Position numbers and translations under genes: made by a program
Origin: CAYLOP01 sp964385305
GTDB lineage: Bacteria > Chloroflexota > Anaerolineae > Anaerolineales > E44-bin32
Length of the DNA: 64,000 nucleotides
Reading direction: 5' to 3'
Assembly (NCBI GenBank): GCA_964385305.1
Contig: CAYLOP010000001.1
Span: 1-64,000 of the forward strand
In this document: positions 1-8,149 of the stretch, piece by piece
Numbering within the stretch: the stretch's first letter is position 1
How the letters are laid out: the number at the start of each line of letters is the position of its first letter
Notes under the pieces: generated by a model
Seen by the model: the letters and a program-made list of their open reading frames with translations, nothing else
Told to the model about the DNA's origin: nothing
Database searches by the model: none

Positions 1-400
1 TCGCTTCCTGGCTCTGAAAGCCGGCGACATCCACGCCCTGGAGCAGGCCGTGGTAGAAGACCTCGATTCGGCTGAGGCCGACCCAGACCTGTACGTCAAG
101 ACCCGTCCGGCGATGAACACCGGCTACCTGGCGTTCAACTACCATATCGTGGAATTCCAGGATGTCAGAGTTCGCGAAGCTTTTGCCCATGCCATCGACC
201 GACAGGGCCTGGTCGAGAACTTCTACGGCGTGTACGGCGAGGTGGCGACGAACTTCCTGCCGCCGCTGATCTGGGGCCACAACTACGCGATCGAGGATTG
301 GACATACGACCCCGAACTTTCCAAGCAGCTTCTGGCGGAGGCGGGCTTCCCCGATGGGCTAAGCGAAGTCACCATCTCGGAAGACCATCCCATGGAATAG
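1..400 (+). CDS. Peptide ABC transporter substrate-binding protein, partial and C-terminally short
   Basis: The frame is open from position 2, so the true start lies left of the window; 132 residues are visible. The text matches family 5 (DppA/OppA) extracellular solute-binding proteins: NTGYLAFN, then VREAFAHAIDR and LLAEAGFPDGL, a set of motifs seen in this order in the family. It would bind peptides outside the membrane and deliver them to the permeases that follow. In the family the AGFPDG segment is normally followed by well over 100 more residues; here a TAG at 398-400 ends the protein 12 residues later, and only about 100 bases separate this from the next gene. It is therefore truncated, internally deleted or misassembled at this point. 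Family assignment is secure; function of this copy is doubtful. Confidence 0.8.
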   Translation, partial: RFLALKAGDIHALEQAVVEDLDSAEADPDLYVKTRPAMNTGYLAFNYHIVEFQDVRVREAFAHAIDRQGLVENFYGVYGEVATNFLPPLIWGHNYAIEDWTYDPELSKQLLAEAGFPDGLSEVTISEDHPME

Positions 401-447
401 GCTACCTTCACCTGGCGACCTAGGAAAGGGTTTTTGAGCCAAATATG

Positions 448-472
448 GGGGGGCGGAGCGCATCCGCCCCCC
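448..472 (+). other. Intergenic GC-rich hairpin between binding protein and permease
   Basis: A perfect 10-bp inverted repeat (GGGGGGCGGA at 448-457, TCCGCCCCCC at 463-472) with a 5-nt loop. No T-run follows, so it is not a classical intrinsic terminator. Hairpins at this place in peptide-transporter operons usually protect the abundant binding-protein mRNA and lower expression of the permease genes; that role is inferred here. Confidence 0.65.
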
Positions 473-497
473 TGCAGTACTAGAACGGAGCACTCCC

Positions 498-1550
498 TTG
501 ACTCGCTATATCCTTCGCCGATTTTTTTCTGTAATCCCTACGTTATTGGGTGTCACCTTCGTGATCTTTATGTTTCAGCGCATTATTCCAGGCGACCCTG
601 CCATCGCCATGTTGGGCGAGCACGCAGCCGAGGAGAACGTGGCGCGGATTCGTGAGCAGCTTGGCCTTAATCGTCCGTTGTTTCTCGACAAAGAATCGCT
701 CGAGCGTGGAGATCTGAAGGGCTTTTTCGATACCCAGTTTATTCGTTACTTAACCAGGCTTTTCCGCGGCGATCTCGGCAACTCCATTCACCGCCGGATT
801 CCGGTGGCCGAAACCCTACTCTTGCGTTTTCCGGCAACCGTTGAACTTGCACTCCTGGCTATGATCATTGCCATCCTTGTAGGCGTGCCCGTCGGCATTG
901 CTTCCGCCGCACGGCGCAACTCCGTCCTGGATAGCGTTACGATGGCTGGTTCCATCGTCGGGGTCTCGATGCCGATCTTCTGGCTGGGTTTGATGGAAAT
1001 CATGCTCTTTGCCGTTTTCTTGCATTGGCTCCCCAGCGGAGGCCGTCTGGAGCACTCTATTGAGCTCAACAACGTGACGGGCTTCTTCCTTATCGACAGT
1101 ATCATCACGGGAAATGAGCAAGCCTTCCTCGATACCTTAAAGCACTTAGCCATGCCAGCCGTAGCGCTTGCTACCATACCGATGGCCATTATCGCCCGCA
1201 TGACCCGATCCAGCATGTTGGACGTTTTACAAGAGGATTACATCCGTACTGCGCACGCGAAAGGCCTGAGTGAAGGAATCGTTCTTTTCAAACATGCCCT
1301 TAAGAATGCATTCCTTCCAGTTATAACGATCATCGGCCTGCAGACCGGCAACTTGCTGGCAGGCGCTGTGCTTACGGAAACGATCTTCTCCTGGCCGGGC
1401 ATCGGGAAATGGGTCTATGATGCCATTCTTGCACGTGATTATCCGATTGTCCAGGGCGGCACCTTGCTCATCGCGCTTATTTTTGTATTTATCAATATGC
1501 TGGTTGATATCTCGTACGCTTTCTTGGATCCACGCATCCATTACGATTGA
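498..1550 (+). CDS. dppB: Dipeptide/oligopeptide ABC transporter permease, DppB type
   Basis: 350 residues, an inner-membrane permease of the DppB/OppB family. It opens with the typical MTRYILRRFFSVIPTLLGVT segment (first membrane helix), followed by a periplasmic stretch with IIPGDPA, and ends with the conserved LDPRIHYD tail. The cytoplasmic coupling loop that contacts the ATPase is visible as YIRTAHAKGLSEG. The start is TTG at 498, preceded by CGGAG at 486-490 with 7-nt spacing. It forms the membrane channel with the DppC-type protein whose gene begins at the stop of this one. Length and motifs are normal for the family. Substrate (peptide, nickel or sugar oligomer) cannot be told from sequence. 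Confidence 0.92.
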   Translation: MTRYILRRFFSVIPTLLGVTFVIFMFQRIIPGDPAIAMLGEHAAEENVARIREQLGLNRPLFLDKESLERGDLKGFFDTQFIRYLTRLFRGDLGNSIHRRIPVAETLLLRFPATVELALLAMIIAILVGVPVGIASAARRNSVLDSVTMAGSIVGVSMPIFWLGLMEIMLFAVFLHWLPSGGRLEHSIELNNVTGFFLIDSIITGNEQAFLDTLKHLAMPAVALATIPMAIIARMTRSSMLDVLQEDYIRTAHAKGLSEGIVLFKHALKNAFLPVITIIGLQTGNLLAGAVLTETIFSWPGIGKWVYDAILARDYPIVQGGTLLIALIFVFINMLVDISYAFLDPRIHYD

Positions 1551-1558
1551 GAGAATGT

Positions 1559-2797
1559 ATGGCTGAGATTACCCCTGATGAATTAGGCTTAACTGATTTT
1601 GCCCTCCGGGAGCACCGATCGCTCTGGATGGATGCATGGCGCCGGCTCATATCAAGCAACACGGCTCGATTTGGGCTGGCGATTGTGGGGATTTTTGTTT
1701 TGGTGGTTGGGATATCCCATTTTGCCTGGGAATACGATCCCAGGATCGATCTAGACTATTCCTTGAAACTCAAACCGCCCAACCTTTTCCCGACCGAGGA
1801 AATTGAATCGATCCATCCCTTCGGCACCGACAAACTGGGCCGGGATATCTTTCGTCGCGTGGTCCATGGTGGGTGGAACTCGTTGAGAGTCGGTTTGGTT
1901 TCTGTAGGCATCTCACTTTCTATCGGCGGATTGCTGGGATTGTTTGCGGGTTTCTACGAAAGCATGCCCCTCTCAAAGGCCAATAGGGCGATTCTGCTAG
2001 GCGGAATTGGCCTTGCGCTGGGATCGTTACCCGCGTGGATTGCAAACCAGTTTTTTTTAGCCATTGTGTTCTGTGGACTTGGCGTCGCGGCGACTGTCTT
2101 AGATAAACTCCTTGAGGGTAGATTTACACGTGTGCTGCTTTTTGCTGCGATAGGGTTCATCTTAGGTGGTGTGCCGTCACTCTTTGCAAACTTTTATGTA
2201 GCCCTGGTTTCTGGTGTGCTTGGACTACTCATCGGCGGGGTCCTTGCACTGCCCTTAGGAGGCCCGATGCTTTCCAGCATCATCATGCGCTTAATGGATA
2301 TCATCCTAGCCTTCCCCAGCATCCTGCTCGCAATCGCGATTGTTGCATTCCTGGGGCCAGGTTTGGATAAAACGATGATTGCCATCGGTTTCGTGGGGAT
2401 CCCGGTTTATGCGCGTCTCGTGCGATCAACCGTACTTTCCGTCATTGAGAACGAGTACATCTTGGCCGCGCAATCGGTGGGGGAGGGCTATGGTCGCATC
2501 ATTTTCCGCTACATCGTACCCAATAGCCTGTCGCCGATCATCGTCCAGGCAACCATGGGCTTAGCCAGTGCGATACTTTGGGCTGCAGCGCTTGGTTTCC
2601 TGGGATTAGGCGCTATTCCGCCAGAACCTGAGTGGGGGGCCATGCTGGGCGATAGCTACCGGTATCTAGCGAGTGGCGCTTGGTGGGCTGTACTATTCCC
2701 AGGATTGGCGATCATGCTCAGTGTTTTAGGCTTCAACCTGCTTGGTGATGGACTACGGGACGCGCTCGACCCAAAGCTGCGGATCGTTTCACAATAA
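1559..2797 (+). CDS. dppC: Dipeptide/oligopeptide ABC transporter permease, DppC type, with membrane insertion
   Basis: 412 residues from ATG 1559; a TTG at 1547 overlapping the dppB stop would add four. The N-terminal OppC helix, FGTDKLGRDIFRR and the C-terminal region with the coupling loop EYILAAQSVGEG and GFLGLGAIPPEPEWG are all standard. DppC proteins are usually about 280-300 residues. The extra length lies between GLFAGFYE and IMRLMDIILAFPS (about bases 1960-2275): roughly 105 residues rich in Leu, Gly, Ala and Phe that look like three or four added membrane segments. The reading frame is open throughout and flanking motifs are intact, so this is an insertion, not a frameshift. It partners DppB. 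Confidence 0.9.
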   Translation: MAEITPDELGLTDFALREHRSLWMDAWRRLISSNTARFGLAIVGIFVLVVGISHFAWEYDPRIDLDYSLKLKPPNLFPTEEIESIHPFGTDKLGRDIFRRVVHGGWNSLRVGLVSVGISLSIGGLLGLFAGFYESMPLSKANRAILLGGIGLALGSLPAWIANQFFLAIVFCGLGVAATVLDKLLEGRFTRVLLFAAIGFILGGVPSLFANFYVALVSGVLGLLIGGVLALPLGGPMLSSIIMRLMDIILAFPSILLAIAIVAFLGPGLDKTMIAIGFVGIPVYARLVRSTVLSVIENEYILAAQSVGEGYGRIIFRYIVPNSLSPIIVQATMGLASAILWAAALGFLGLGAIPPEPEWGAMLGDSYRYLASGAWWAVLFPGLAIMLSVLGFNLLGDGLRDALDPKLRIVSQ

Positions 2798-2861
2798 CCG
2801 TTTTCTTGACAGTTGTAGGAAGACAGGACATCGTCGATCGCCCAGGTTTCGAAGGAGTGTT

Positions 2862-3857
2862 ATGGAAACCTTGTTACAGATCAAAGACTTGAGAACACGT
2901 TTTTACACAGAGGATGGGGTTGTGCACGCGGTTAATGGCGTCTCCTATGCCATGGAAGAGGGCGCAACCTTAGGCGTGGTTGGTGAGAGCGGATGTGGGA
3001 AGAGCGTCCATGCCCTTTCCATTATGCGCTTGATCCCCAGCCCGCCCGGGAAGATTGAGAGTGGGGAGATCTGGTTCGATGGGCGCGATCTCCTGGGTCT
3101 GAGCATTAACGAAATGCGTAAAATTCGCGGTGCGGATATCGCGATGGTATTTCAAGACCCGATGACCTCACTCAACCCTGTCTACACAGTCGGCTCACAG
3201 ATTGTCGAGGCGCTCATGCTCCATCAGGGCATGCATAAAAAGGAAGCGCGGGAGAGGGCAAGCGAATTGTTGAGTATGGTTAACATTCCTGCGGCTTCCG
3301 ACCGACTCGATGACTACCCACATCAATTCTCGGGAGGGATGCGCCAGCGGGCGATGATCGCGATGGCGCTGTCCTGCGATCCGAAACTGCTCATTGCGGA
3401 TGAGCCCACGACAGCCCTAGACGTCACGATTCAGGCTCAAATTGTCGACTTGGTTAAGCGCCTGCAGGATAAGTTTGGCATGGCCGTGATGTGGATCACG
3501 CATGACCTGGGTGTTGTGGCGGAATTGGCCAAACAGATCAACGTCATGTATGCGGGATACATCGTTGAGCGGGGCGACGTCAAGGATATCTACAAGCGCC
3601 CGCGCCATCCTTACACGCATGGCCTTCTCGGCTCGCTGCCTCGACTGGATGAGGCCCCAGGAACAAAGCTTATCTCCATCCCCGGCCTGCCGCCTGACCT
3701 AGTTGCACTTCCCCGGGGATGTCCATTTGCGGCTCGTTGTACCTATGTAACGGATCATTGTTTGGAGGAGATGCCGCCATTGGAGAAGGCGGATACGGAG
3801 CGCCATACGGTCGCGTGCTGGCGTTGGGAAACCGTCGCAGAGAGGGTCACCCCATGA
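2862..3857 (+). CDS. dppD: Peptide ABC transporter ATPase, DppD type
   Basis: 331 residues. Start ATG 2862 is preceded by AGGAG (2853-2857); an in-frame upstream ATG inside dppC is unlikely. The ATPase motifs are complete: Walker [10 protein letters not shown]-loop [11 protein letters not shown], signature FSGGMRQR, Walker [13 protein letters not shown] and H-loop THDLG. The C-terminal oligopeptide-transporter extension with paired cysteines ([14 protein letters not shown]) marks the DppD/OppD group. It hydrolyses ATP on the cytoplasmic face as one half of a heterodimer with the next gene product, with which it overlaps by four bases (ATGA), implying translational coupling. Confidence 0.93.
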   Translation: METLLQIKDLRTRFYTEDGVVHAVNGVSYAMEEGATLGVVGESGCGKSVHALSIMRLIPSPPGKIESGEIWFDGRDLLGLSINEMRKIRGADIAMVFQDPMTSLNPVYTVGSQIVEALMLHQGMHKKEARERASELLSMVNIPAASDRLDDYPHQFSGGMRQRAMIAMALSCDPKLLIADEPTTALDVTIQAQIVDLVKRLQDKFGMAVMWITHDLGVVAELAKQINVMYAGYIVERGDVKDIYKRPRHPYTHGLLGSLPRLDEAPGTKLISIPGLPPDLVALPRGCPFAARCTYVTDHCLEEMPPLEKADTERHTVACWRWETVAERVTP

Positions 3858-4852
3858 ACGAAGAGATTTCCCCCTTGGTAAAGGTGCGTGGGCTTAAGAA
3901 ATATTTTCCTATCACCCAGGGAATGATCATCCAACGCCATACTGGCAATATTAAAGCGGTCGATGGTGTCACTTTCGATATCTACCATGGCGAGACACTA
4001 GGGCTTGTGGGGGAGACAGGCTGCGGCAAGACGACGGTGGGCCGAACCATTCTCCAATTATATGAACCTACCGCTGGACAAGTCTTCTTCGAAGACGTCG
4101 ATCTGACCAAACTAGCTGGCTCTGACCTTCGCCATATGCGGCGGCGAATGCAGATGATCTTTCAGGATCCTTACGCTTCTTTGAACCCTCGTATGACGGT
4201 AGGTTCCATCATCGCTGCACCGCTCGAGGTGCACCAAGTCGCCCATGGCAAGGAAAAAAGGGAACAAATTGATGGATTGCTGCGCATCGTGGGGCTCAAC
4301 CCCCAATTTGTGAATCGATACCCGCATGAGTTCTCCGGTGGGCAGCGTCAACGTATCGGTATCGCTCGGGCGCTTGCCCTTACACCGGATTTGGTGATTT
4401 GCGACGAGCCGATCTCCTCCTTGGATGTCTCGATCCAGGCGCAGGTGGTCAATTTACTTGAGGACCTCCAAGATCAATTGGGCCTCACCTACCTTTTCAT
4501 CGCTCACGATCTGAGTATGGTTCGGCATATCAGCGACCGCATAGTGGTGATGTATCTAGGGAAGATCATGGAGCTGGCCGACCGGGATGAAATCTACCTC
4601 AATCCACTCCACCCCTACACACAGGCTTTGATGTCGGCTGTGCCCGTTCCTGATCCGGAAGTGGCCGAGCAGCGCAAGCGAATTATTTTAGAGGGGGATA
4701 TCCCCAGCCCGGCAAACCCGCCCAAGGGCTGCAATTTCAATACGCGCTGTCCGGTGGCAACAGACATTTGCTTCGAAGAAGAACCGCCCTACGTAAAGGT
4801 CGGTAAAGACCACATGGCCGCCTGCCATTTGGTGCCGCCGATTGATGCGTAG
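3854..4852 (+). CDS. dppF: Peptide ABC transporter ATPase, DppF type
   Basis: 332 residues; start ATG 3854 lies in the ATGA overlap with dppD. Motifs: Walker [10 protein letters not shown]-loop [12 protein letters not shown], signature FSGGQRQR, Walker [14 protein letters not shown]-loop AHDLSM, and the C-terminal cysteine segment [14 protein letters not shown] typical of DppF/OppF. It pairs with DppD to drive the DppB/DppC channel and is the last gene of the operon. Confidence 0.93.
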   Translation: MNEEISPLVKVRGLKKYFPITQGMIIQRHTGNIKAVDGVTFDIYHGETLGLVGETGCGKTTVGRTILQLYEPTAGQVFFEDVDLTKLAGSDLRHMRRRMQMIFQDPYASLNPRMTVGSIIAAPLEVHQVAHGKEKREQIDGLLRIVGLNPQFVNRYPHEFSGGQRQRIGIARALALTPDLVICDEPISSLDVSIQAQVVNLLEDLQDQLGLTYLFIAHDLSMVRHISDRIVVMYLGKIMELADRDEIYLNPLHPYTQALMSAVPVPDPEVAEQRKRIILEGDIPSPANPPKGCNFNTRCPVATDICFEEEPPYVKVGKDHMAACHLVPPIDA

Positions 4853-4919
4853 AAAGGCTGGAGGATACCGGTTAGAGAAATAAGTGCCTCATCACGTAAG
4901 GGATGTGATGTGACCGAAC

Positions 4920-4985
4920 GTGGACCCCGCCCGGCGATGACATGCTTGCCGCATGTCCACTCTCTGGGAGGGGTCCACAATTTTT
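4920..4985 (+). terminator. Probable intrinsic terminator of the peptide-transporter operon
   Basis: GTGGACCCC (4920-4928) pairs with GGGGTCCAC (4970-4978), followed by AATTTTT. A nested stem CATGC/GCATG (4941-4945, 4951-4955) lies inside. It sits between the converging ends of dppF and the mscS-like gene. The internal loop is long, so efficiency is uncertain. Confidence 0.55.
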
Positions 4986-5012
4986 CGGGGTTAATAAGGG
5001 GGACGGTACCTT

Positions 5013-5846
5013 TTAGGTGTCCTTATCCTTGGGCGTAAGGATCATGTGAGTCGGGAAGGGCATGTCGATCCGCTCCCGCTCAAAGGCGGTCTTGATCGCA
5101 CGGATACCCTCATCTTGCGCTTTCAGGACCCCTGCCTCACCGGTGTCGATCCAGTAGTGCAGCTTAAAATCGATGGTCGAATCCCCGAAGTTGGAGAAAA
5201 TGATGCGAGGCGCTGGCTGGTCGAGGATGCCGACCAAGCCGTCTAAGGACTGCATGACGGTGCGCGCAACATGATCAAGGTCTGAATCCGGGCTCACGCC
5301 GGCGTTGATTTCAATGCGGCGGCGGGGGGCGCGGCTGAAGTTGATGATGGGATTGACGAAAATATCCCCGTTTGGGATGAACACATATCGACCATCTAAG
5401 GCACGCATCTCCGTGGCGCGCAGAGATATGTCTAAAACCGTGCCGATATATCCCGCGACCTCGATTTCGTCGCCGATTTTAAAGGGCTGCTGGATCAACA
5501 GCAAAATCCCTGCGACGAAGTTTTTCGCCACATCTTGTAATGCGAAACCTATCGTGAAGCCGGCGATCCCCAAGCCGGCGATAAGGCTCGAAAACCTGCC
5601 GGGAGCAAGCTGCTCGAGCGCGAGTACGATCCCAAATGCCAAGATACCCCAGCGGGCGAGCAATTCAAGGAGTACAATGATTTCCTGATCATGATCTCGA
5701 CGTTGCATGGCCTTACGCAACATTCTTGCAACCCATATTGAGATGAGGCGTGCGAGGATGTAGATCAGAAGTGCGTATCCAAGATTGGGGAGGAACGCGA
5801 GGATTTTCTCCCCAATCGTTTCTAGAGATATTGTGGACAAGCTCAT
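5013..5846 (-). CDS. MscS-family small-conductance mechanosensitive channel
   Basis: 277 residues from ATG 5846, which has GGGAG 10 bases upstream; a TTG 18 bases further upstream is less likely. Two or three N-terminal membrane helices lead into the conserved pore helix region (GLGIAGFTIGFALQDVAKNF, with the Ala/Gly pattern of MscS TM3), then the MscS beta domain (FKIGDEIEVAGYIGTVLDIS and VFIPNGDIFVNPIINFS). Such channels open under membrane tension to release solutes during hypo-osmotic shock. Its start codon overlaps that of the divergent glycosyltransferase gene. Confidence 0.92.
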   Translation of the reverse strand: MSLSTISLETIGEKILAFLPNLGYALLIYILARLISIWVARMLRKAMQRRDHDQEIIVLLELLARWGILAFGIVLALEQLAPGRFSSLIAGLGIAGFTIGFALQDVAKNFVAGILLLIQQPFKIGDEIEVAGYIGTVLDISLRATEMRALDGRYVFIPNGDIFVNPIINFSRAPRRRIEINAGVSPDSDLDHVARTVMQSLDGLVGILDQPAPRIIFSNFGDSTIDFKLHYWIDTGEAGVLKAQDEGIRAIKTAFERERIDMPFPTHMILTPKDKDT

Positions 5847-6909
5847 GGCAAACAGCACTCCCAAGCGATATACTGACGATCATAGCATAGACCATCCCGA
5901 AGTGTCGATTCTGATGCCGTGTTTCAACGTTATGAATACGTTGGACGAGACTGTGACATCCTTGCTCGACCAGACATTCCGCAGATTCGAGCTTGTGGCA
6001 GTTGATGACGGGTCGACGGATGCAACGCTTGAGCGGCTCAACCGATGGGCAGAGATCGATGCGAGGGTGAAAGTTCTGCCATGCGAGCACAGCGGGATCA
6101 TTCCAGCGCTGAACGCTGGTTTGGCGATCTGCCGTTCCTCGCTCATCGCACGTATGGATGCAGACGATCGTGCCCACCCAGCGCGATTAGCAAAGCAAAA
6201 AGAGCTGCTGGATGCCCATCCTGAAACAGCGCTTGTGGGCACGCTTGTGGAGGGGTTCCCTGCAGGTGACGTGCAAGAAGGTTTCAAGATCTATATCGAC
6301 TGGCTCAATCATCTGGTGAGCCATGAGGCTATCGTCCGGGAGATTTTCATTGAAAGCCCCCTTGCACATCCTTCGGTCATGATGCGCAGGGAGTGGGTTA
6401 CTCGTGTCGGTGGTTATCAGGAACATGGTTGGCCAGAGGATTACGATCTCTGGCTGCGCATGTATCTGGCAGGCGCGAAATTTGCCAAAGTGCCGGAGGT
6501 TCTGCTCTATTGGCGGGAGCATGTACATCGTTTGACACGCACGGATTCTCGGTATTCGGCGGAAAACTTCTTGCGCGCCAAAGTGCATTACTTATGCCGA
6601 GGCCCTTTGCTTGGGCGCGATGCTGTGATCGTGTGGGGGGCAGGGCAGATGGGACGGCGCCTATCCAAACATCTCCTCAAGGAGGGTGCGCCTTTGCAGG
6701 CTTTTGTGGACGTCGATCCGAAGAAGATTGGGCGCACGCGCCGAGGCTACCCGATTATCCCCAAGGAGCATCTTCAGGAATGGTGGAGCCGCTATGAGAA
6801 GCCCGTTGTGCTCGCGGCGGTCGGTGCAAGGCAGGCGCGTGAGCTCATCCGCGAACAGATTCAAGGTATGGCGCTGGAAGAGGCCGTCGATTGGTGGGCT
6901 GTGGCGTAG
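5845..6909 (+). CDS. Family 2 glycosyltransferase with C-terminal Rossmann-like domain
   Basis: 354 residues. The N-terminal 230 or so are a GT-A fold family 2 glycosyltransferase: VSILMPCFN, VDDGSTDAT, the metal-binding ARMDADD and the acceptor-region WPEDYDLWLRM. From about residue 255 comes a second unit beginning VIVWGAGQMGRRLSKHLL and continuing AFVDVDPKKIGRTRRGYPI, which resembles the nucleotide- or sugar-binding N-terminal fold of PglD-like and dehydrogenase-like proteins. The fusion occurs elsewhere in this glycosyltransferase group. ATG 5845 is chosen on family grounds; no strong ribosome-binding site is visible, and GTG 5902 is an alternative. It stands alone and has no clear pathway partner nearby. 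Confidence 0.85.
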   Translation: MANSTPKRYTDDHSIDHPEVSILMPCFNVMNTLDETVTSLLDQTFRRFELVAVDDGSTDATLERLNRWAEIDARVKVLPCEHSGIIPALNAGLAICRSSLIARMDADDRAHPARLAKQKELLDAHPETALVGTLVEGFPAGDVQEGFKIYIDWLNHLVSHEAIVREIFIESPLAHPSVMMRREWVTRVGGYQEHGWPEDYDLWLRMYLAGAKFAKVPEVLLYWREHVHRLTRTDSRYSAENFLRAKVHYLCRGPLLGRDAVIVWGAGQMGRRLSKHLLKEGAPLQAFVDVDPKKIGRTRRGYPIIPKEHLQEWWSRYEKPVVLAAVGARQARELIREQIQGMALEEAVDWWAVA

Positions 6910-7012
6910 GAGCGAGTTTATTCCTCCCTAACTAGGCAGGATGAGCTACATCACGTGATTCCCGGCCTAGAGCAATATCCCTATCCGCGAATATTCAACC
7001 TTGTTATAAAGC

Positions 7013-7342
7013 TTACCTGGCATCCTTCAGCAGCGTTAGAACCATCATGCAAGATTTATGTGCCAGGATGCTGTGTGCGAGTTGAGGGGGCATGTAAACC
7101 CAGGTGCCCGCTGACGCGTTGTGTGCGTCACCTCCCAAGGTAAGTTGAGCTTCCCCATGTAGAAATTGGAGCGTGGCGTGTTGTGAGACGCTGTGTTCGG
7201 ATAGGGCCTGACCTTCAGCAAACTCAAAGAGGATGACTTTCATCCAATCGTTTTCGTGAAGGGTCCGGCTGAGGATGCTGTCTGCCGGCAGGTCAGGGGA
7301 CATTGCGTTTAAATCAGTGTGAATGCAATACGGATCAGACAT
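7013..7342 (-). CDS. Small cupin-domain protein
   Basis: 109 residues, a single-domain cupin. The middle has the cupin 1 pattern (EGQALSEHSVSQHATLQFLHGEAQLTLGG) with histidines and a glutamate at the usual metal positions, and cupin 2 appears as PPQLAHSILA. The fold binds a metal or small ligand; the substrate is unknown. It overlaps the upstream membrane protein gene by eight bases, so the two are probably cotranscribed. Confidence 0.8.
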   Translation of the reverse strand: MSDPYCIHTDLNAMSPDLPADSILSRTLHENDWMKVILFEFAEGQALSEHSVSQHATLQFLHGEAQLTLGGDAHNASAGTWVYMPPQLAHSILAHKSCMMVLTLLKDAR

Positions 7343-8030
7343 ATACTTCTCCTAACCATCTGATTGTGAGAGCCTTATCCTGTCGCGTGGACGGGGAAGC
7401 TGTTATATAAGGGATGCTTTTTCGCTTCACCCCCTGTGTTTGCGCCAAGGTCGCGGAATTAAACGCGGGACTTTGACGGTGATAGTCGCGGTAAGGGTGT
7501 CCATATTCGACGATCAAGCGCTGCTCCTCAAAGATACTTCCAATAAGAAGATAAACCGATAGAACAACGATCAGGATGAGCAGGTTTACGGTCATGATGG
7601 GTGTCAACCAGATGAATGCAAGGCCTGCGGTGTAGAGCGGATGGCGGGCCCAGTGGTACAGCCCGTGGATGGCCAGATTTATGGGTTCATCGTCCCGGTC
7701 GAACATTTGCCGCAGTCCGAAGAAATGCAGGGGATCGGAGTGTAAAAAGCCGACCACCATGACCACAATCGAAAGAAGTTGGCCCAAGATCATAAGTGTG
7801 AGCCAAGGCTGCGATATCCGGTAGAGAAGCCTCCCCGGATCCAGGATGATGATTGCCAAAACGGGCAGGAAAGTGAGTATAGCAACGAAATTATAGACAA
7901 GACGGTAGTACTTTTCGGCGAACACGCCGAAAGCTCGGCGAGCCCAGTGTTTCGCCCTGCGCGTGGCAAGGTGACTATGGAGAGTAGCGTATAGGATTAA
8001 AGTTACCAGTAGAAGCACGGAACTGCGCAT
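7335..8030 (-). CDS. Isoprenylcysteine methyltransferase/NnrU-like membrane protein
   Basis: 231 residues with about six membrane helices. The C-terminal half carries the pattern of the ICMT/phospholipid methyltransferase superfamily: GLYHWARHPLYTAGL, then FEEQRLIVEYGHPYRDYHRQ, the segment that binds S-adenosylmethionine in that superfamily. It also resembles NnrU proteins. The methyl acceptor is unknown. The last 25-30 residues after PAFNSATLAQTQ are a hydrophilic tail. ATG 8030 has GAGCGAGG just upstream. Confidence 0.75.
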   Translation of the reverse strand: MRSSVLLLVTLILYATLHSHLATRRAKHWARRAFGVFAEKYYRLVYNFVAILTFLPVLAIIILDPGRLLYRISQPWLTLMILGQLLSIVVMVVGFLHSDPLHFFGLRQMFDRDDEPINLAIHGLYHWARHPLYTAGLAFIWLTPIMTVNLLILIVVLSVYLLIGSIFEEQRLIVEYGHPYRDYHRQSPAFNSATLAQTQGVKRKSIPYITASPSTRQDKALTIRWLGEVYV

Positions 8031-8149
8031 TACACCTCGCTCATTCGAATTTCGTTTATGTGGCTGCTTGAAACCAAAATAACAATCCCCCCGGTTTTAC
8101 TGAGGACGATAAGTAAGTTATAGGCGCCTCATGCTTCAGGGACTTTCGC

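Noticed and set aside
434..655. 73-codon frame after the binding protein
   Set aside because: Overlaps the start of dppB in another frame; contains the intergenic hairpin and has no family match.
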